The notes beneath the pieces were generated by a model, which had not been told where the DNA came from, made no database searches, and worked only from the letters and a program-made list of their open reading frames with translations. The translations under genes were made by a program, and so were the position numbers. A stretch of DNA of 64,000 bases from Bellilinea sp040754815 (GTDB lineage Bacteria > Chloroflexota > Anaerolineae > Anaerolineales > Anaerolineaceae). Positions 1-9,014 of the stretch are shown piece by piece (within the stretch, counting starts at the first letter, position 1; each line of letters begins with the position of its first letter). The stretch covers positions 186,001 to 250,000 of the forward strand of contig JBFMBX010000003.1 in assembly GCA_040754815.1 (NCBI GenBank). The letters are read 5' to 3'.

Positions 1-55
1 AATTGTAAGGATTAATCAATATGTTAGTGATTTTTTTACGATTTTTGAGTGATTT

Positions 56-721
56 TCAATTCAACCACGCTGATAAATTGGCCTGATTGGGAGTGGTTTT
101 CTTCTGGTAGTTTATGACCGAAATTTCCCGACGGTACAATCTGGTTAATTTATAAAGTAGATGGGCGGTGGTTTCCGATTCGAGCAAATCCTGTTTTTCA
201 TGCAAGGGGATTTGCAGCAATGAGGCGGCCAGGTAAAGTTTGACAAGAGGATCTTCGGGGAGTTCAAGGTGCTGGATATCCACGTGCAGTTCTTCATCGG
301 AAAGAGAATTAAGAGTCCGGATATAACGGTAAATCCATGGTTCAAAAATGCGTACGCCGCGCGCAACGGCAATGGTGTGAGGTTCTTCCATCGGGAATAT
401 TTCTACCATGGCTGTCAGATACGGTAGATCGTAATTGAGAGATTTAATTTTGAATCGTTCCTCACCAATGGTGAGAATATTCATCCTGCCATCCTCCAAC
501 TTTTCAACCTGAATGATGCTGGCAGTACAACCAATGGTATAAGGTTTGGCTAGAGGGCCCGATGCTTCCAACCCTTGCTGGATGAGAACTATGCCAAACG
601 GCTGGTTTTCGGAAATACAGCGTTGAATCATCAGGCGATATCTCGCTTCGAAGATATGAAGCGGTAAAGGCATGCCCGGAAACAAAACGGTGTGTAATGG
701 AAATAAGCATAGTTCACGCAT
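56..721 (-). CDS. Lon N-terminal-domain (substrate-binding) protein
   Basis: A 221-residue stand-alone LON substrate-binding domain. The start MRELCLFPLHTVLFPGMPLPLHIFE is the typical opening strand-turn of the Lon N domain, followed by ARYRLMIQRC and the usual FGIVLI strand; there is no AAA+ or protease part. Proteins of this family are uncharacterised peptidase-S16-like adaptors of the cytoplasm; role here unknown. It starts with ATG and is divergent from the DUF493 gene, with about 90 bp between them. Length is normal for the stand-alone family, so this is not a truncated Lon protease. Family assignment is secure, function is not. Confidence 0.85.
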   Translation of the reverse strand: MRELCLFPLHTVLFPGMPLPLHIFEARYRLMIQRCISENQPFGIVLIQQGLEASGPLAKPYTIGCTASIIQVEKLEDGRMNILTIGEERFKIKSLNYDLPYLTAMVEIFPMEEPHTIAVARGVRIFEPWIYRYIRTLNSLSDEELHVDIQHLELPEDPLVKLYLAASLLQIPLHEKQDLLESETTAHLLYKLTRLYRREISVINYQKKTTPNQANLSAWLN

Positions 722-777
722 AATTCGATCAAGTTTCCCACCTAACTTTAAAACAATTTAAGAAATGTTGCCAGCGC

Positions 778-806
778 TTGTATGAGGTTTCTTCTGCGGT
801 TATAAT
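778..806 (+). promoter_or_regulatory. Sigma-70-type promoter placed for a leaderless mRNA
   Basis: A -35 element TTGTAT (778-783), a 17-bp spacer and a perfect -10 TATAAT (801-806). Only six bases separate the -10 from the ATG at 813, so the expected transcription start falls on or next to the start codon. No Shine-Dalgarno sequence is visible before the ATG. Motifs are seen; leaderless transcription is inferred. Confidence 0.6.
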
Positions 807-812
807 CGCAAC

Positions 813-1079
813 ATGGATTACGAACGACCTCAAATGGATTTTCCCACCGTTTTCCGATTAAGAGTAATCGGTGCTAATCAAGACGATTTTGCAACTTATG
901 TCATGGTCGAAGTACGCAAGCATGTGCCGGATTTAACCGAGGATGCAATCGAAGCCAAGACCAGCAATGGGGGAAAGTATCTGGCGGTTAAAGTATCCTT
1001 TGTTGCCGAATCACGTGAACAGCTGGATGCAATTTACGCTCACCTCAGTGCTCAAGAGCGGGTTATTTATGTGTTATAG
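813..1079 (+). CDS. DUF493 (YbeD-like) family protein
   Basis: An 88-residue protein with the DUF493/YbeD pattern: FPTVFRLRVIGAN, then a central helix, then GKYLAVKVSFVAESREQLDAIYAHLSAQERVIYVL. The family has an ACT-like ferredoxin fold; E. coli YbeD lies next to lipB, but neither lip gene is present here. The N-terminal PTVFRLRVIG strand and the C-terminal V.YVL end match the usual full length. Convergent with the ABC permease, whose stop lies 11 bp downstream. The promoter layout suggests a leaderless message. Molecular function is unknown. Confidence 0.85.
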   Translation: MDYERPQMDFPTVFRLRVIGANQDDFATYVMVEVRKHVPDLTEDAIEAKTSNGGKYLAVKVSFVAESREQLDAIYAHLSAQERVIYVL

Positions 1080-1090
1080 AGCAAGTAAAG

Positions 1091-1735
1091 TCAAGCCGGC
1101 GTTTGACGGGATTGCATCCAGCGTCCGCTAATGGATTTTTCAACGGTTAAAATTCCGCGGTTGAAGAAGAGCGCCAGCAAACCAACGAAAACAGCCCCAA
1201 TCCAGATTTTATCCATCCTACCGGCCTGAGCAATTCCCTCGAATAGCAAAACACCCAGACCGCCTGCGCCAAATTTTGCCCCAATGGTCGCTATTGCTAC
1301 CGAGATAACGCTGGCCAGCCGTACACCGGCTAAAATGAGCGGCAAAGCGATGGGTATTTGAACGCGAAGAGCAATTTGAAATGGGCTCATGCCCATGCCC
1401 CGGGACGCTTCTAAAATAGAGGGATCTATGGCTTGGAAGCCGGCGATGATGTTCCGCAGTAAAATGATTTGACTGTAAATAACCAGTGCAGTCATGACGG
1501 AGCGGGCATTGAGACCCAAAAGGGGGATGAGAAAAATCATCAGAGCGATACTGGGGATGGTGTAAAGGATATTATTGAAAGAAATAACAAAACCGGAAAG
1601 GCGTGGATAACGATTAATCAACCACCCCAATGGCATGGCAATGATGAAGGCGATTGCAACGGGAACAATTGCGAGTTGGAAATGTCGAAGCGTTAGTTGG
1701 AGGATGTAATCGAGGTTGTTGAATAAATAAGTCAT
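1091..1735 (-). CDS. OpuC-type betaine/choline ABC transporter permease
   Basis: A 214-residue inner-membrane permease with about six hydrophobic segments. The EAA-type loop EASRGMGMSPFQIALRVQIPIALPLILAG is the cytoplasmic contact with the ATPase, and its sequence is characteristic of OpuCB/OpuCD/YehW permeases for glycine betaine, choline or carnitine. ATG start with GAGG seven bases upstream. Last gene of a minus-strand importer operon. Its partner permease (3639-4295) shares the same EAA pattern, so the two probably form a heterodimeric pore. Precise substrate cannot be read from sequence. Confidence 0.88.
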   Translation of the reverse strand: MTYLFNNLDYILQLTLRHFQLAIVPVAIAFIIAMPLGWLINRYPRLSGFVISFNNILYTIPSIALMIFLIPLLGLNARSVMTALVIYSQIILLRNIIAGFQAIDPSILEASRGMGMSPFQIALRVQIPIALPLILAGVRLASVISVAIATIGAKFGAGGLGVLLFEGIAQAGRMDKIWIGAVFVGLLALFFNRGILTVEKSISGRWMQSRQTPA

Positions 1736-1745
1736 CCCTTAACCT

Positions 1746-2699
1746 CTACGAAGAGCAACCCACTTTTCGAATCTGATCAAATGTAACCAGGCCAACAGGT
1801 TGATTATTTCTGGTCACAATCACACAATCAGTCACGGGGGAAAGCATGAGAGAGAGAACTTGTTTCAGATTTGTTCCAACAGAAACGCATGGAAACTGGC
1901 GGGGATCCAAATTTGGATCCACAGGCCGCATGACTGATTCGACTCTCACCAGTGATAATTGTCTGATGCGGTCATCCGTATTGAGCAGTTGTTGAACGAA
2001 TTGACCGGCTGGGTGCGCCAGGAGATTACAAGGGGTGTCTTTTTGTACGAGTTTGCCCTTATCTAAAACGATGATTTCATCGGCCAGTTTCAATGCTTCT
2101 TCTACATCGTGGGTAACAAAAATGATGGTTTTTCTCAATCTTTGCTGCAATTCCAGCAATTGATCTTGGAGATTGGCGCGGGTAATTGCATCAATTGCGC
2201 CGAAGGGTTCATCCATGAGCATTACAGCCGGGTCGGCTGCCAAGGCGCGGGCTAAACCTACCCGCTGCTGTTGACCGCCGGACAATTGAGCCGGATACCG
2301 ATTTCGATACTCAATGGGAAGGTGAATGAGTTCGAGGAGTTCGTCAACTCTGGCCTGGATACGCTTCTTTTCCCAACCCAATAATTCCGGAACGACAGCG
2401 ATATTTCCGGCAATAGTCATGTGGGGAAATAAACCCACCTGTTGGATGACATAGCCGATATTACGGCGTAATTGGTTGATGGGCAGAGATTGGATATCCA
2501 CACCACCGAGGTAAATTTTGCCGCTGGTTGGTTCGTGAAGGCGGTTAACCATTTTGAGGAGTGTGGTTTTGCCACACCCGGAAGGACCCAAAAGCACAAC
2601 GATGGATCCTTCCGGTATTTCCAAACTAATGTTGTCAACGGCAGGTGCCGGATTACCCGGGTAATGTTTGCTGACATTGACAAACTGAATAGCAGTCAT
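1746..2699 (-). CDS. OpuC-type betaine/choline ABC transporter ATP-binding protein
   Basis: ATPase subunit of a quaternary-amine importer. Visible motifs are Walker A GPSGCGKTT, Q-loop VIQQVGLF, signature LSGGQQQR, Walker B VMLMDEPFGAID and switch histidine FVTHD. After the nucleotide-binding domain (about residues 1-240) comes a short tail with SVMRP and VGLVTFDQIRKV, recognisable as a single partial CBS unit; OpuA/OpuC ATPases normally carry a two-CBS pair that senses ionic strength. ATG at 2699 is preferred over the in-frame TTG at 2705 that touches the stop of the binding-protein gene. Its minus-strand neighbours supply binding protein and permeases. Confidence 0.9.
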   Translation of the reverse strand: MTAIQFVNVSKHYPGNPAPAVDNISLEIPEGSIVVLLGPSGCGKTTLLKMVNRLHEPTSGKIYLGGVDIQSLPINQLRRNIGYVIQQVGLFPHMTIAGNIAVVPELLGWEKKRIQARVDELLELIHLPIEYRNRYPAQLSGGQQQRVGLARALAADPAVMLMDEPFGAIDAITRANLQDQLLELQQRLRKTIIFVTHDVEEALKLADEIIVLDKGKLVQKDTPCNLLAHPAGQFVQQLLNTDDRIRQLSLVRVESVMRPVDPNLDPRQFPCVSVGTNLKQVLSLMLSPVTDCVIVTRNNQPVGLVTFDQIRKVGCSS

Positions 2700-2705
2700 A
2701 GGCAA

Positions 2706-3614
2706 TTATTTGAGAAGTCCTTGCTGCTGTAAAAATTCTCTGGCAACATCAGCCGGTTCGCGTTGATTGCCGGATACTTCGTAGTTCAATTTCTGCATGA
2801 CCTCATCGGTCAGCAAAGGAGCAAGACTGTTGAGAATCTCGGCGATTTGAGGATTGGCATCCAACACATCCTTGCGGATAACAGGCGCAACCTGATAGGG
2901 AGGCCAGAGTCCTTTGTCATCGCGTAGGACAATCAGGTCGAATGCCGCAATTTCGCCATCGGTGCCAAAAGCAACGGTTACATCGGCTTGCCCTTCGTTG
3001 ATGGCCTGATAGCGCAACCCGGGGTCAACCGATTTGTATTCTTTGAAATTAAAATCGCCATAGACCTTGCGCATGCCCGGCAAACCATCCTCTCGTTCCT
3101 GAAATTCGGGTGGTCCGACCATAATTAGATTTGAGGCTTGAGCAACCAGATCAGAAATGGTTTGAATGCCCAACTCCTGTGCTTTGCTGCGCTTCATGGC
3201 AACGGCTTGCGTGTTATTCATGGGGGCAGGGTCAAGCCACACCAGTTTGAAGCGACTTTCGTATTCGTTTTTAACGGTGTTATAGACGGCGGCTGGATCG
3301 GTGTTGACCGGCAGTTTCAATACGGTCAATAAACCGGTGCCGGTGTATTCGGGGTACAAATCAATCTCATTTGATTCGAGGGCTTTTTGGGCAATGGGTG
3401 TGCCGCCAAGGTTTAATTTGCGTTCCACTTTGAAGCCGTTTGCTTCAAGTAATTGAGCATACATTTCGCCGAGGATAAACTGTTCGGTGAAATCTTTTGA
3501 TGCAACGCGAATAACCGTCTGAGAGTTGTTATTGCCGGCAGGGGAACAAGAAGCCAGTAATATCAGGATCAGGATCAAGCCGAAAAACATAGATGTTACT
3601 TTTCGAAATTTCAT
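2706..3614 (-). CDS. OsmF/OpuCC-type betaine-binding lipoprotein
   Basis: A 302-residue solute-binding protein. The N-terminal signal ends in a lipobox (LLASC), giving a lipid-anchored protein outside the membrane. The body VIRVASKDFTEQFILGEMYAQLLEANGFKVERKLNLGGTP is characteristic of OsmF/OpuCC proteins binding glycine betaine, choline or related amines; EIDLYPEYTGTG and the QADVTVAFGTDG region are also typical. GAGGTGA lies before the ATG. It lies between the two permease genes and abuts the ATPase gene, the layout of opuC/yehZYXW-type operons. Ligand choice is inferred only. Confidence 0.9.
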   Translation of the reverse strand: MKFRKVTSMFFGLILILILLASCSPAGNNNSQTVIRVASKDFTEQFILGEMYAQLLEANGFKVERKLNLGGTPIAQKALESNEIDLYPEYTGTGLLTVLKLPVNTDPAAVYNTVKNEYESRFKLVWLDPAPMNNTQAVAMKRSKAQELGIQTISDLVAQASNLIMVGPPEFQEREDGLPGMRKVYGDFNFKEYKSVDPGLRYQAINEGQADVTVAFGTDGEIAAFDLIVLRDDKGLWPPYQVAPVIRKDVLDANPQIAEILNSLAPLLTDEVMQKLNYEVSGNQREPADVAREFLQQQGLLK

Positions 3615-3638
3615 GATTCACCTCGTTTATGATTTCCA

Positions 3639-4295
3639 TCAGGTTTTGATGGGTTGGAGAGATTTTTGGATGAGGGCAAGCAAACCCTCGATAACCAGAG
3701 TCAGGATGGCAACCGGTATTGCACCTACGAAGAGAATGCTGTAATCATAAAGTGCAAAACCACGCGTAATGTAAATACCCAAACCGCCGCTACCCACAAA
3801 AGCAGCCAGTGCAGCGCTGGCGAGTACATCCACCGTTGAGATGCGAACACCGGTGAGGATCACCGGCAAGGCGAGAGGGAATTCCACCTTAATCATCCTT
3901 TGAAAACCGGACATACCCATGCCGCGGGCAGCTTCAAGTACGGCGGGTTCGAGGGTTCGAAATGCAGCATCGGTGTTGATTAGAACCGGCGGCATGGCAA
4001 GGATGGTCAACGCAACGATTGCTGCCGAGGAAGTGAGACCAAGATAAGGGATGACGAGGAATAATACTGCCAGCGATGGAATAACCCGCAGGCCGTTAAT
4101 TACATTCATCAGGGTCATTGTGGCAAACCGCGATCTGGCTGTCCAGATGCCCAAGGGGACACAAATGACAATGGCAATTCCGATGGATATGCCAGACAGA
4201 GTTAAGTGATCTTTTACCGCTGTCCAGAATTCTGGCTGGCGGTTCAGATAATATAAGTAACTTAGTTGGAAAGTTTGAAGGAATGCTTCTACCAA
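3639..4295 (-). CDS. OpuC-type betaine/choline ABC transporter permease
   Basis: A 218-residue membrane permease with about six hydrophobic helices and the EAA motif LEAARGMGMSGFQRMIKVEFPLALPVILTG. It pairs with the permease at 1091-1735. The reading frame has no early ATG: the likely start is TTG at 4295, which overlaps the stop of the upstream DUF427 gene (TTGGTAG), suggesting translational coupling. The segment TVDVLASAALAAFVGSGGLGIYI is typical of betaine permeases. The start codon is the only uncertain point. Confidence 0.87.
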   Translation of the reverse strand: MVEAFLQTFQLSYLYYLNRQPEFWTAVKDHLTLSGISIGIAIVICVPLGIWTARSRFATMTLMNVINGLRVIPSLAVLFLVIPYLGLTSSAAIVALTILAMPPVLINTDAAFRTLEPAVLEAARGMGMSGFQRMIKVEFPLALPVILTGVRISTVDVLASAALAAFVGSGGLGIYITRGFALYDYSILFVGAIPVAILTLVIEGLLALIQKSLQPIKT

Positions 4296-4783
4296 TTTTC
4301 GCTACCTGTCTCGCTTTTAAATGGGCCGATCAGGTTGGAAGTGATCCAACCGCCGTAAAAATTGCCGGGTTGAGGTTTAACGCGCTCACCTTCTACATAA
4401 CAAGCGTCCATTAATTGAGGATAGAAGGCAATATGGTTTTCGATTGTGGAAAAGGAGGGCGAAGGTTTGGGATAATACCATGCCGCATTTTGAACTACCT
4501 TATTGTCAACCTGAATGTTGTAATACAAAGCCCTGCCCTTCCATTCGCAAAAAGAGGAGCGAGGCGATGGACTCAAATATTTCATTTGAACATCCTGCGG
4601 GGGAAAATAATAGACCGGTGGATGGCTGGTTTCCAACACACGAAAGGCATTTCTGGTTTCGGCAATCAGGACGCTGTTAAACAGTACCTGTAATCGCAGT
4701 TGGATTCGTTCAACTCGAGGTGGGCGGGGGTAATCCCATACCGATTCGGGTTCCAGTAGAGAGGGGTTTGTAATATTTTTCAT
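4289..4783 (-). CDS. DUF427 domain protein
   Basis: A 164-residue protein with the DUF427 pattern: ESVWDYPRPPRVE near the start, YYFPPQDVQMKYL, CEWKGRALYYNI, AAWYYPKPSPSFSTIENHIAFYP and a C-terminal GGWITSNLIGPFK. The family is a small beta-barrel fold of unknown function, common in actinobacteria and Chloroflexota. It is the first gene of the minus-strand OpuC-type importer operon and overlaps the following permease by 7 bp, so it is co-transcribed; a link to betaine transport is only suggested by position. Confidence 0.85.
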   Translation of the reverse strand: MKNITNPSLLEPESVWDYPRPPRVERIQLRLQVLFNSVLIAETRNAFRVLETSHPPVYYFPPQDVQMKYLSPSPRSSFCEWKGRALYYNIQVDNKVVQNAAWYYPKPSPSFSTIENHIAFYPQLMDACYVEGERVKPQPGNFYGGWITSNLIGPFKSETGSENW

Positions 4784-4937
4784 TTCATATTCTTTCTGAA
4801 CCTGATTCTATATTTCAAAAAATTAATGTCAAATATTTGTATAAGAAGATTATAACCTTGAAAAATACTTTTATTGATAAAATTTAGTTATATTGTAATA
4901 TATATAAAAACAAAAAAATTAGAATCGGAGAAGCGGA

Positions 4938-6830
4938 ATGAAAAAAAGTTGGGGTAAAAAATTGCTGTATTACTTCGATTATTTATTCTCTTTAGGGCCG
5001 GGAGTATTGATTGTTGCACTGGCTTTGTTTACGATATTCCTGTCTGTAATTACGGCTTTGGGTCTGGTCATTAGCGGTCTTTCTCCCGGGGGAGAGCCGC
5101 CATTTGATTTTATTGAAGGACTGTGGTTCAGTTTTCTGGCGAATTTAGGGGAAGGGTCGGTTGCGGGCAGAGAATCGGTCTGGCCTTTTCGGTTTTTGAC
5201 GTTGGGATTGACGCTGGCCAGTATTTTCATCGTTTCAAACCTGATTGGTATTATTTCCAATGCGATCAGTCAAAAAATTGAAAATTTACGGCGTGGAAAA
5301 TCAGCAGTAATCGAAAAGGATCATATCGTCATTCTTGGCTGGTCAGAGCAGGTCTTCAACATCATTCCCCAACTCTTTCTCGCAAAAAATGGCTTGAAAG
5401 AAAAGAAAATTGTCATTTTGGGGGATCGTGATAAAGTGGAAATGGAAGATCAGATTCGTAACCGGATTGGGGCGGAAGCGTTGAGAAGGGTGGTTTGCCG
5501 AAGCGGAAACCCCATCGAAATGAGTGATTTAGAAATTACCAACCCAAATGAATCGAGTGGCATATTGATTCTTGCCCCTGAAGGGGATAATCCGGATGCG
5601 GAAGTGATCAAAACGGTGCTGGCCATCACCAGAAACCCAAACCGGCGAGTGGAGCCTTATCGAATCATTGGCGGATTGCGGGAGAAGAATAATCGCGAAT
5701 TAGGCAAAGTGATCGGCAGCGGTGAAGTGGAATGGCTTTTCACCGGTCAGGTGGTTGCCAGATTACTGGCACAGAGCTGCAATCAACCGGGGCTTTCTGT
5801 TGTATATACAGAATTATTGGATTTTACCGGCGACGAGATTTATTTTTTCGATGAGGCTGGTCTGATCGGACGAACTTACCGGGAAGCGCTGGGATATTTT
5901 GAAAAAGGGGCGGTTATTGGTTTAATGCAGGGCAATGTGGTAACTCTGAATCCGCCAATGACTACATATATACGCCCCGGTGACCAGCTGGTTGCAATAG
6001 CCTGTGATGACCACGGTTTAGTTAGAGCAGAACGACCTCCGACGAGAGAAGAATGTATCGTAACGAAACCTATCAATGGAAGAAAAAGTGAAAATGTGAT
6101 CATTCTGGGTTGGAGTGAGCGGGGAATTGAATTGCTGCGTGAATTGAACTATTATCTTCCGCAAAAATCGAAAGTTAGTATTGTCTCAGACAGGTTTGAT
6201 CTGACATCCGAATTGAAGAATATCAACGACCAATTTGACCGTTTAAAAATAGAATTTCAGAACAAGTCTATATTAGATCGAAATGATTTGGAATCATTAA
6301 AACTCCAAAAATGCGATCATGTCATTATACTGAGCAATGATGACAAAACCATGAACATTCAACAAATTGACTCAAATACATTGTTTACGCTGCTGCATGT
6401 GCGAAGCATAGCAGAAAAACACCAGGCAAAGTTTTCTATAGTGACAGAAATTCTGGATAGTAGAAATAGTCGTCTGGCTGAAGTGGCTAAGGCAGATGAT
6501 TTTATTGTCAGTGATCGGTTAATCAGTTTGATGATGGCGCAGATTGTTTCGGACCGGCGCAGAAATGCGGTATATGAAGACCTGTTCAATCCTCAGGGTT
6601 CGGAAATCTACTTGAAACCGATTTCTAATTATGTTAAGACTGGCATGGCTGTTAATTTTTACACTGTTCTTGAATCGGCTGCCCGCGTGGGGGAAACTGC
6701 AATTGGATTTCGGCTGGCTTCTCTTTCGGAGGATGCAAAGCGGGCTTATGGAGTGGTGCTGAACCCCGCCAAAAGGGCGGATATCGTCTTTATCGAACAA
6801 GATAAAATTATCGTACTGGCAGAGGGTTGA
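4938..6830 (+). CDS. CASTOR/POLLUX-like ion channel with tandem TrkA-N/RCK domains
   Basis: A 630-residue membrane protein. Two clear hydrophobic helices (about residues 18-46 and 78-108) flank a re-entrant segment, FIEGLWFSFLANLGEGSVAG, in the place of a pore loop; it lacks the TVGYG filter of classic potassium channels. Two Rossmann-type regulatory halves follow, each opening with a matching strand: DHIVILGWSEQVFNIIPQL (about 131) and ENVIILGWSERGIELLREL (about 388). This layout matches the plant nuclear channels CASTOR, POLLUX and DMI1 and their bacterial homologues. Ion selectivity cannot be read from sequence. A monocistronic gene with an A+T-rich upstream region. Confidence 0.8.
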   Translation: MKKSWGKKLLYYFDYLFSLGPGVLIVALALFTIFLSVITALGLVISGLSPGGEPPFDFIEGLWFSFLANLGEGSVAGRESVWPFRFLTLGLTLASIFIVSNLIGIISNAISQKIENLRRGKSAVIEKDHIVILGWSEQVFNIIPQLFLAKNGLKEKKIVILGDRDKVEMEDQIRNRIGAEALRRVVCRSGNPIEMSDLEITNPNESSGILILAPEGDNPDAEVIKTVLAITRNPNRRVEPYRIIGGLREKNNRELGKVIGSGEVEWLFTGQVVARLLAQSCNQPGLSVVYTELLDFTGDEIYFFDEAGLIGRTYREALGYFEKGAVIGLMQGNVVTLNPPMTTYIRPGDQLVAIACDDHGLVRAERPPTREECIVTKPINGRKSENVIILGWSERGIELLRELNYYLPQKSKVSIVSDRFDLTSELKNINDQFDRLKIEFQNKSILDRNDLESLKLQKCDHVIILSNDDKTMNIQQIDSNTLFTLLHVRSIAEKHQAKFSIVTEILDSRNSRLAEVAKADDFIVSDRLISLMMAQIVSDRRRNAVYEDLFNPQGSEIYLKPISNYVKTGMAVNFYTVLESAARVGETAIGFRLASLSEDAKRAYGVVLNPAKRADIVFIEQDKIIVLAEG

Positions 6831-6949
6831 AAAATTCAATCTATTGGCTCGAATCCTGCACAATGTAGATAGGGTTTATACATTCTTTATAATTTTAAAT
6901 CTACACTTCATCGTTTCTGTGCTAACATTGTAAGAAAGTAGTAGCTTTT

Positions 6950-8857
6950 ATGACATTGAAGATGGTAGAACCTGTGGATCAGGATGTTTCCCTGCAACGA
7001 CAAGGAAAGGCGGAGGAAATTGTTTCTTCCGCTTTAAGTCGTGTTGTAACGCTGCGATATCAGAATCCGCAGCAAGCGATTGAAATTTTAAAATCTACCT
7101 GTGAGCAATTAGAAAATTATCCTTTCGGTACACCTGACGAATTGCGAATAATTGCCGACTGTCAGCATTGGGCTGGAAAATTGTACTTACAGATTGGGCA
7201 GTTTGATCAAGGTGTGGAAGTTCTGCAATCTGCCCAGCAGATTTATGAAAAAGCCGGAAACAAAAAGCAACTCGCCTTAGTATATGCCCTGCTCGGACAA
7301 ACATATCTCTATCTTTCCAGTTTTGTAAACGCTCTACAGTATACATTGAGTGGTTTGGAGCTGGCTCAGGAGATTGATGATCGGGCGGTTGAAGGGCGAC
7401 TTTTGATTAATCTCGGCAGTGTTTACATTCATCGCGAAGAATATACTCGTGCATTGCCCTATATTCTTCGAGCAACTAAAGATGCTGAAATCAGTCGCGA
7501 TTTACTGGTGCAAGCCGAGGCATTGGAAAAATCCTGTCTGGTATACAGCGGCCTTGGCAATCCCGGCATGGCTTTGAGCGCAGGGATTAAGAGCCTTAAT
7601 CTTTTCGGGGATTTGAAGGAAGAGTGGGGAAAGGCAATGGTTTTAAATTCCCTGGGCCGGGCGTATCAAAGCATGAAGGATTTTCCCCGGGCGTTGGAAT
7701 GTTATGAAGACGCATTAAAAATTTGCCGCCACATTTCCACACCTTATGAAAGTGTGGTCTCGTTGATCCGCATAGGACTGGTATATGCAGAGCAGGAATT
7801 ACCGGGTCAGGCTTTGGAGCCATTGCTTGAAGCCTTACAGATCAGCGAAACAATCAAATCACGTGGGCAGCAGGTGCAGTGTCATCAGGCACTTTCGTCA
7901 GTTTACAGACAGGCAATCCAATTTCAGCGAGCATTAGCCCATTACGAGCGTTTTCATGAGATAAAAGAACAGGTTTTTAACGATGAGGCGGAAACCAAAT
8001 TAAAAAACCTTGAAGTCGTTTATCAGGTAGAAGAGGCGAGGAGGCAAGCCGAAAGAGAGCAATTGAAGAATATTGCTCTGGAACAAGAGATTCAAGAGCG
8101 TATTCAAGCCCAAAGAGCCTTGCAGGCGGCAAATGAGCAACTTCAAAAAGAGATTGCAATTCGCGAACAATTGATTGGCGATTTAAATGCGTTTGCCCGC
8201 ATGGTGGCACACGATTTGAAGGCACCGCTTCAAAACCAAACAATTCTCATTCATATTCTGGATTTAAAACTGAAAAACATTAATGCGCCTGAAGAAATCA
8301 TGCAACTTACTCACCAGTTGCAGCATCTTGTTCAAAAACAGGCTGAAATTATTCAAGAACTACTGACGTTAGCCAGCCTGCGCAGTCAGGAAATTGTTTT
8401 AGTGCCGTTGGACATGGAAAAGGTAGTGCAGGAGGTATTGAATCGCTTGCATTTCGTAATCGAGGACAATCGGGCTGAAATCATTTTACCGTCCTCGTGG
8501 CCGGTAGCGATGGGACACGCACCCTGGATTGAGGAAGTCTGGGCAAACTACATCACCAATGCCATTAAGTACGGCGGCTCCCCGCCCGTTGTGCAGCTCG
8601 GCGCAATCGTTGAGGATGATGGATTTGTGCGCTTTTGGATTCAAGATAACGGTGATGGAATCAGCCCGGAAAACCAGAGTAAACTCTTTCAGGATTTCAG
8701 CCGGGTGGAGCGAGGCAAGGTTGAAGGGCATGGACTTGGCCTTTCGATTGTGGCTCGCATCATTGAAAAAATGGGCGGAAGGGTAGGCGTTGACAGTCGG
8801 GGCAGACCCGGTGAAGGAAGCAGGTTCTGGTTCACTTTACGGGTGGCCGAACCGTAA
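6950..8857 (+). CDS. Soluble TPR-repeat sensor histidine kinase
   Basis: A 635-residue cytoplasmic kinase. Residues about 55-345 are TPR-like helical repeats (for example ALVYALLGQTYLYLSSFVNALQY), then a coiled coil (about 345-410), a HisKA H-box FARMVAHDLKAP with phospho-acceptor His421, and an HATPase domain: N-box WANYITNAIKYGG, G1 DNGDGISPENQSKLF, G2 GHGLGLSIV. There is no membrane segment, so the signal is intracellular or protein-borne. No response regulator is adjacent, so it is an orphan kinase in this window. The start is uncertain between ATG 6950 and ATG 6959; neither has a strong Shine-Dalgarno sequence. Confidence 0.88.
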   Translation: MTLKMVEPVDQDVSLQRQGKAEEIVSSALSRVVTLRYQNPQQAIEILKSTCEQLENYPFGTPDELRIIADCQHWAGKLYLQIGQFDQGVEVLQSAQQIYEKAGNKKQLALVYALLGQTYLYLSSFVNALQYTLSGLELAQEIDDRAVEGRLLINLGSVYIHREEYTRALPYILRATKDAEISRDLLVQAEALEKSCLVYSGLGNPGMALSAGIKSLNLFGDLKEEWGKAMVLNSLGRAYQSMKDFPRALECYEDALKICRHISTPYESVVSLIRIGLVYAEQELPGQALEPLLEALQISETIKSRGQQVQCHQALSSVYRQAIQFQRALAHYERFHEIKEQVFNDEAETKLKNLEVVYQVEEARRQAEREQLKNIALEQEIQERIQAQRALQAANEQLQKEIAIREQLIGDLNAFARMVAHDLKAPLQNQTILIHILDLKLKNINAPEEIMQLTHQLQHLVQKQAEIIQELLTLASLRSQEIVLVPLDMEKVVQEVLNRLHFVIEDNRAEIILPSSWPVAMGHAPWIEEVWANYITNAIKYGGSPPVVQLGAIVEDDGFVRFWIQDNGDGISPENQSKLFQDFSRVERGKVEGHGLGLSIVARIIEKMGGRVGVDSRGRPGEGSRFWFTLRVAEP

Positions 8858-9014
8858 TTAAAACCGTCAACTGTAATGTGTTTGTAAGTTTTTGTGTATA
8901 AAGTTTTAATAAATTCTGCCTATAAATAATATAAGAGTTCCTGGATTAATTTCAAAGCGGTTAAGGGCATCTTTATTCAGGTAAGTATGTAGAACCGCAC
9001 TTAATAAATCCGTA

